Positions 14,089-16,773 of a stretch of DNA of 16,773 nt are shown here, piece after piece; position 1 is the stretch's first letter; the number at the start of each line of letters is the position of its first letter. The translations under genes were made by a program, and so were the position numbers. A model generated the notes under the pieces. That model worked only from the letters and a program-made list of their open reading frames with translations, was not told the DNA's origin and did no database searches. The stretch is from JACQNR01 sp049515175 (GTDB lineage: Bacteria > Acidobacteriota > Terriglobia > UBA7540), in assembly GCA_049515175.1 (NCBI GenBank), contig JBEKUI010000075.1, positions 1 through 16,773 on the forward strand, read 5' to 3'.

Positions 14089-14703
14089 CTAGGAGGTCGC
14101 TTTCGCCACGTAGGCTTCGATCTGGCGATAGTAGGAGGGACTCAGGTCGACGAAACTTACTCCAATGCCCAGCTTGAGGACGGCGTAAAGCACCTCGGCA
14201 TCGGTCTTCACCGCATCCTCCCCGTCGTCGAGATGGAACAGAAGGTTGATGCGCGAACCGGCCGGCACGGGGGTGGTAAGCTCGATGAACATGCCGCCGG
14301 CACTGATGTCTTTTGAAAAGCCGATCTGCGTCCCATCGGGATATTCGACCTGAGTTGCGAGGGGGGCCCGCGGGTACCGACGCCGCTCTTCCATGCGGTG
14401 AAGGATGAGGCGCAGGATCATTTCCCGATGTTTCGGGTCGATTTCTGTAAATTCGATCCCCACGCCCTTTCCGGGTTCGTGGTAGAGCACTCTGGTGCGG
14501 GCCGCGATGACCGGGAGGTGTTTGGCGGGGCGGAAACGGACGGTTATTTCAGTGCCGAGAGGAATGGTCTGAGCGATTCCCAGGAACAACCCGCCTCCAC
14601 CGAGAGTGAGGGCGTTCGTCTTTTCGGTAACTTCTCCCAACGTGACTTCAACCGCAATCTTCGCGTTAACACGAGGATACTTGCGGTGGTGTTTGCGCTC
14701 CAT
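14089..14703 (-). CDS. Tandem PilZ-domain protein
   Basis: The 204 residues hold two PilZ-like halves. The N-terminal half (about 1-100) starts MERKHHRKYPRVNAKIAVEV and has LTLGGGGLFLG where [DN]xSxxG is expected, so it looks degenerate. The C-terminal half (about 103-204) has a canonical ERRRYPR (R108 and R112) and KDISAGGMF (D132, S134, G137), consistent with c-di-GMP binding. FRPAKHLPVIAARTRVLYH and GVGIEFTEID belong to the first barrel, and GIGVSFVDLSP to the second. There is no output domain, so it probably acts by protein contact. The ATG start lacks a clear ribosome binding site. Confidence 0.82.
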   Translation of the reverse strand: MERKHHRKYPRVNAKIAVEVTLGEVTEKTNALTLGGGGLFLGIAQTIPLGTEITVRFRPAKHLPVIAARTRVLYHEPGKGVGIEFTEIDPKHREMILRLILHRMEERRRYPRAPLATQVEYPDGTQIGFSKDISAGGMFIELTTPVPAGSRINLLFHLDDGEDAVKTDAEVLYAVLKLGIGVSFVDLSPSYYRQIEAYVAKATS

Positions 14704-14748
14704 CGGATGTCTATCGTGCCCCTAACTTCTGATTCATAAGGATGCGTC

Positions 14749-14776
14749 ATTCTACCACTAACTGCGGCTTGGTCAG
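14749..14776 (-). promoter_or_regulatory. Candidate promoter for the tandem PilZ gene
   Basis: CTGACC (14771-14776), a 16-nt spacer and TAGAAT (14749-14754) on the minus strand give a moderate sigma70-like match, about 45 nt before the ATG. Confidence 0.33.
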
Positions 14777-15036
14777 AAAGAGGTTTGTAGGCTCCTGGAA
14801 GGATAACAATATCGGGCCTATTTCGCGCTTGGGAATGTCACCCGCTGATAAGGTTCGTGGTCTCCGTCGATTCAGACTTCCGTCTTGCCCGCGAGCTACA
14901 AGAATCCATGGCGGCGTGGCCGATACGGCAGTGTTCCCGGAAGAAGAACTTGCACACTGCTTTCCCGCAGCCTATACTGTTCGGGTTGCGGTCTTGCGAG
15001 GATCGCACGACATCCAGATCCGAACATGCAAGTCGC
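14777..15036. other. Non-coding gap before tRNA-Ile
   Basis: No gene is supported in this gap. A rightward frame from 14742 runs through the tRNA and is therefore spurious. The only signal is the tRNA promoter near 14950-14978. Confidence 0.5.
14950..14978 (+). promoter_or_regulatory. Candidate promoter for tRNA-Ile
   Basis: TTGCAC (14950-14955) and TATACT (14973-14978) are spaced by 17 nt. Transcription would start near 14985, about 50 nt upstream of the mature tRNA. Confidence 0.5.
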
Positions 15037-15113
15037 GGGCCTGTAGCTCAGGTGGCTAGAGCGCACCCCTGATAAGGGTGAGGTCGGTAGTTCAACTCTA
15101 CCCAGGCCCACCA
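15037..15113 (+). tRNA. tRNA-Ile (anticodon GAU)
   Basis: The 77-nt cloverleaf is complete. The acceptor stem GGGCCTG (15037-15043) pairs with CAGGCCC (15103-15109). The D stem is GCTC/GAGC. The anticodon stem CACCC/GGGTG encloses loop CTGATAA with anticodon GAT (15071-15073). The T stem GGTAG/CTACC encloses TTCAACT. The discriminator base is A and CCA is encoded. It stands alone rather than in an rRNA spacer. Its 3' end serves as the apparent insertion site of the element to its right. Confidence 0.97.
15086..15113 (+). other. Probable attachment site (3' end of tRNA-Ile)
   Basis: The T arm and 3' acceptor half of the tRNA are the usual crossover region for tRNA-targeting tyrosine recombinases. 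A recombinase gene begins 2 nt past the CCA and is oriented toward it. The second copy expected at the far end of the element is not in the window, so the core boundaries are inferred. Confidence 0.5.
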
Positions 15114-15114
15114 A

Positions 15115-16266
15115 TCAATTCAGCGAGTTAGCGAGAGCCGCTTTTTCCACTTCTGGCACTTGGTTACAATTTTGGTGCACACCCGCCTCAAAAGTGGCCT
15201 GTTTTGGTGCCGCCGCGATAGCATCTAGGGCCGCTCGCTTCGCTGCCATGCGTATGTGGGAATAGTGTTCGAGCATCCGGCGGCTGAGGTGACCTGAAAT
15301 CGCCATGATAGTTTGCTCGCTCCCTTGCCCTTCGGACAGCTTGGTAACGCAAGTGTGCCTCAGATCGTGAAAGCGAATATTTAGCTTTGCCCGCACTAGC
15401 GCGGCCCGCCATGCTGTACGCCAAGACTTGATAGGCCGCGAGGGGTCAATTCTCTCAGTGTCCGGGTGCACCCGTTCGATGCCCGCAGCTTCGCAGGCCG
15501 GGAAAACATAATCTTCGGGCTTGGATTCAGGGAACCGGCCAGCCCACTTAATCAGAGCGGCATAAGCAGGGGGATTCAGCGGAATCTCCCGCCCGCTCCC
15601 GCCTTCCGTCTTGCTCTTGCCGACTGTTAGGGTCCGCTTGAAAAGGTCGATCTGGCCCCAGCGGAGCAACCGAATCTCATTCTTGCGGAGTGCCGTGTTT
15701 AGCGCCAGCGTAACAATCGCGTGCAAGAGTGGGTTGGACTCACAGGCACTAAGCAAACCCGTCTCTTCGTCTCTTGTCAGGGCCTTGCCGATGTTCACGT
15801 TCTCTCGCTCAAACTTCACTTCGTTTTGCAGGTCGGCCCACAACTTGTGGCGCTTAAGAATCTGCCGTAAGACCTGCAATTCCTTGTTTAGCGTCCGGGC
15901 CGCCGCGCCCTCAGCCTTGCGCCGGGCCTGATAGGACTTAATCGCGTCACTGGTAATGTCGCAAATCAGCCAAGACCCGAAAACAGGAATCAGATGACAA
16001 GTCAGAGCCACACGATAAATGTCCTGTGTGCGCTCTGCAAGGTGCGGCTTTTCACCATCGAGCCACGCTAGAGCTGCTTGCTCGAATCGCGGTGGCAAGG
16101 TGCGCCTCTCAATCTTGTTGTACGTTATCTCTAACCCCCGCCTTCGTTGCCGCTCCGCGTCTCGCGCCAAGGTTTTGCTCGTTGTCTTGGCTGATTCGTG
16201 CACCATGCGCCCGCCCAAGCGAAACCGAAACCACCAAAACCCGTGTTTCCCTCTTTGGTACACCAT
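15115..16266 (-). CDS. Tyrosine recombinase (site-specific integrase)
   Basis: This 383-residue integrase has all catalytic residues in place. Arg I is R194 in NTALRKNEIRLLRW, the beta-hairpin lysine is K219 in VGKSKTEGG, and H300 and R303 lie in FHDLRHTCVTKL. H326 is in ISGHLSRRM and the nucleophile Y335 is in LEHYSHI. The N-terminus (GFWWFRFRLGGRMVHES) resembles an arm-binding domain. A SAM-like core-binding domain spans about 60-150. The ATG has GGAGG 5 nt upstream, and a small basic protein gene ends 15 nt before it. The gene points at the tRNA-Ile and its stop lies 2 nt from the CCA, typical of an integrated island or prophage. By eye its base composition is less GC-rich than the core genes. 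Confidence 0.95.
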   Translation of the reverse strand: MVYQRGKHGFWWFRFRLGGRMVHESAKTTSKTLARDAERQRRRGLEITYNKIERRTLPPRFEQAALAWLDGEKPHLAERTQDIYRVALTCHLIPVFGSWLICDITSDAIKSYQARRKAEGAAARTLNKELQVLRQILKRHKLWADLQNEVKFERENVNIGKALTRDEETGLLSACESNPLLHAIVTLALNTALRKNEIRLLRWGQIDLFKRTLTVGKSKTEGGSGREIPLNPPAYAALIKWAGRFPESKPEDYVFPACEAAGIERVHPDTERIDPSRPIKSWRTAWRAALVRAKLNIRFHDLRHTCVTKLSEGQGSEQTIMAISGHLSRRMLEHYSHIRMAAKRAALDAIAAAPKQATFEAGVHQNCNQVPEVEKAALANSLN

Positions 16267-16281
16267 GACACCCTCCCCCTG

Positions 16282-16434
16282 CTATTTCTTCCCGCCAGTT
16301 TTCGGCGGCCTGCCGCCCAGCTTGGCCCATTTGCTTAACGTCGCCTTGTCGTACTTTGCCGCCCGCGTCTTGCCGCCCTTGCGGCCAATGCGGGCCAGAT
16401 ACTCTCGTATCACCTTGTTCGTGTCCTTTCGCAT
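16282..16434 (-). CDS. Small basic protein, candidate regulator or excisionase
   Basis: This gene encodes 50 residues, with 17 lysines or arginines against three acidic residues. It contains YLARIGRKGGKTRAAKY (12-28) and LSKWAKLGGRPPK (33-45). The GRKGGK and GGRPPK segments look like small DNA-binding or AT-hook-like patches. The middle resembles the short GGKxRAAK-type proteins often seen beside mobile elements; that resemblance is from memory. It is the first gene of an operon with the recombinase, ending 15 nt upstream of it. It starts only about 9 nt after the predicted transcription start and lacks a Shine-Dalgarno sequence. Its promoter carries an inverted repeat that could be its own operator. 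An excisionase, repressor or accessory factor are all possible. Confidence 0.7.
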   Translation of the reverse strand: MRKDTNKVIREYLARIGRKGGKTRAAKYDKATLSKWAKLGGRPPKTGGKK

Positions 16435-16438
16435 AACT

Positions 16439-16469
16439 TAGCCGCTAAGATAATAAAACTTGGCGGCTA
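16439..16469. promoter_or_regulatory. Inverted repeat bracketing the integrase promoter -10
   Basis: TAGCCGCTAAG (16439-16449) and CTTGGCGGCTA (16459-16469) are inverted with one mismatch in 11 and a 9-nt AT-rich spacer. The spacer holds the leftward -10. One arm covers the leftward start site and the other lies in the promoter spacer, so binding would block the promoter. It is a strong operator candidate. Confidence 0.65.
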
Positions 16470-16478
16470 CCTTGTCAA
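16450..16478 (-). promoter_or_regulatory. Leftward promoter of the small-protein/integrase operon
   Basis: TTGACA (16473-16478, perfect consensus), a 17-nt spacer and TATTAT (16450-16455, five of six) on the minus strand. The predicted start near 16443 leaves about a 9-nt leader before the ATG of the small basic protein. Confidence 0.7.
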
Positions 16479-16500
16479 GGGGAAAGTGAAGGTGTAGAAT
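16472..16500 (+). promoter_or_regulatory. Rightward promoter facing the element's interior
   Basis: TTGTCA (16472-16477), a 17-nt spacer and TAGAAT (16495-16500), each five of six to consensus. Its -35 overlaps the leftward -35 on the opposite strand by five bases, so the two promoters are back to back and probably compete. Confidence 0.55.
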
Positions 16501-16514
16501 TGAGGCTGTAGTGA

Positions 16515-16570
16515 GGGCGGCTAGGCTGACGGGCCGAAAGGCGAGTGCATCCCGACTCGCTCCGCCGCCC
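16515..16570 (+). ncRNA. Foldable leader of the rightward transcript
   Basis: GGGCGG (16515-16520) can pair with CCGCCC (16565-16570). Between them is GCGAGT (16541-16546) with ACTCGC (16555-16560). An alternative hairpin is GCC-GAAA-GGC (16533-16542), with a GNRA-type loop. The two inner hairpins overlap and are mutually exclusive. It lies between the rightward promoter and the GTG at 16606. Function is unknown; it may just be GC-rich sequence. Confidence 0.3.
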
Positions 16571-16605
16571 GACTTCAAACCGGGAGCCAGCGGGAGGTGG
16601 CCACA

Positions 16606-16773
16606 GTGACCTCTGAAACGGAATTGACCGGTTTAGCCTCGCCCGAGCTGTGCCATGAGTTGCAACGCCTGAAGACGCAGATAGACAAACTCGTGAAGGC
16701 GTTCCCACATCTTGCGCACTTGTCGCACACCCCTTCTGTTGTCTCGCTGTACAAGGGGCTCCCGCCTGAGCAA
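16606..16773 (+). CDS. 5' end of an unidentified gene (runs off the window)
   Basis: A frame of 56 codons stays open to the window end. It starts GTG after GGGAGGTGG (16592-16600), a strong ribosome binding site 5 nt upstream. A GTG three codons earlier overlaps that site and is less likely. The visible residues include SPELCHELQRLKTQIDKLV (12-30), an amphipathic helix that could form a coiled coil, and then a histidine-rich stretch. I do not recognise the family. It is the first gene downstream of the rightward promoter and so the likely first cargo or regulatory gene of the element. Confidence 0.5.
   Translation, partial: MTSETELTGLASPELCHELQRLKTQIDKLVKAFPHLAHLSHTPSVVSLYKGLPPEQ

Noticed and set aside
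14742..15059. Rightward frame before and into the tRNA
   Set aside because: It runs through the D arm of tRNA-Ile and has no motif.
16475..16708. Minus-strand 77-codon frame at the right end
   Set aside because: It covers both promoters and the ribosome binding site of the rightward gene and has no features of its own.

Overview
This window looks like chromosomal DNA of a GC-rich, outer-membrane-bearing bacterium. An acidobacterium (class Terriglobia or a relative) is my best guess. The clues are the lipid A genes (fabZ, lpxA, lpxI), a TonB-like protein, two PilZ proteins, an ETF-quinone oxidoreductase with a cysteine-rich tail, and many short intergenic palindromes built from AAATTGG-, TGATTGAG- and ACTGCC-type units. 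The taxonomic call is inference; no marker gene proves it.

Layout from left to right. Positions 1-611 hold no gene I can support, only a close pair of DnaA-box-like sites. Positions 612-3340 form a leftward RNA-metabolism operon: a possible 35-residue membrane peptide, miaA (tRNA isopentenylation), hfq (RNA chaperone) and hflX (ribosome-associated GTPase), with stop/start overlaps linking the first three. Positions 3471-7939 are a leftward envelope block: fabZ, lpxA, lpxI, a Gfo/Idh/MocA oxidoreductase (possibly GnnA-like) and a TonB C-terminal-domain protein, separated by palindromic repeats. A divergent promoter region (about 8028-8151) faces folD and then coaE to the right. coaE converges on a DUF374-type acyltransferase, and both genes end inside one inverted repeat. 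Further right, on the minus strand, are the ETF-quinone oxidoreductase, a membrane-anchored TPR protein, and single and tandem PilZ proteins.

At 15037-15113 lies a solitary tRNA-Ile(GAU) with its own promoter. Directly beyond its CCA end begins an integrated element. A tyrosine recombinase points back at the tRNA and stops 2 nt from it. Upstream of the recombinase is a 50-residue, very basic protein. Upstream of that is a compact switch-like region: two back-to-back sigma70-type promoters with overlapping -35 boxes, and an 11-bp inverted repeat that brackets the -10 of the leftward promoter. The rightward promoter leads through a foldable leader into an unidentified gene that runs off the window. 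This integration/control module is the most interesting part of the window: it resembles a minimal phage- or island-type control region, with the small basic protein as a candidate regulator or excisionase.

The core genes cover tRNA modification, small-RNA regulation, lipid A synthesis, folate and CoA metabolism, electron transfer and c-di-GMP sensing. Apart from operon overlaps they are ordinary housekeeping functions. The accessory part starts at 15114 and continues past the right edge.
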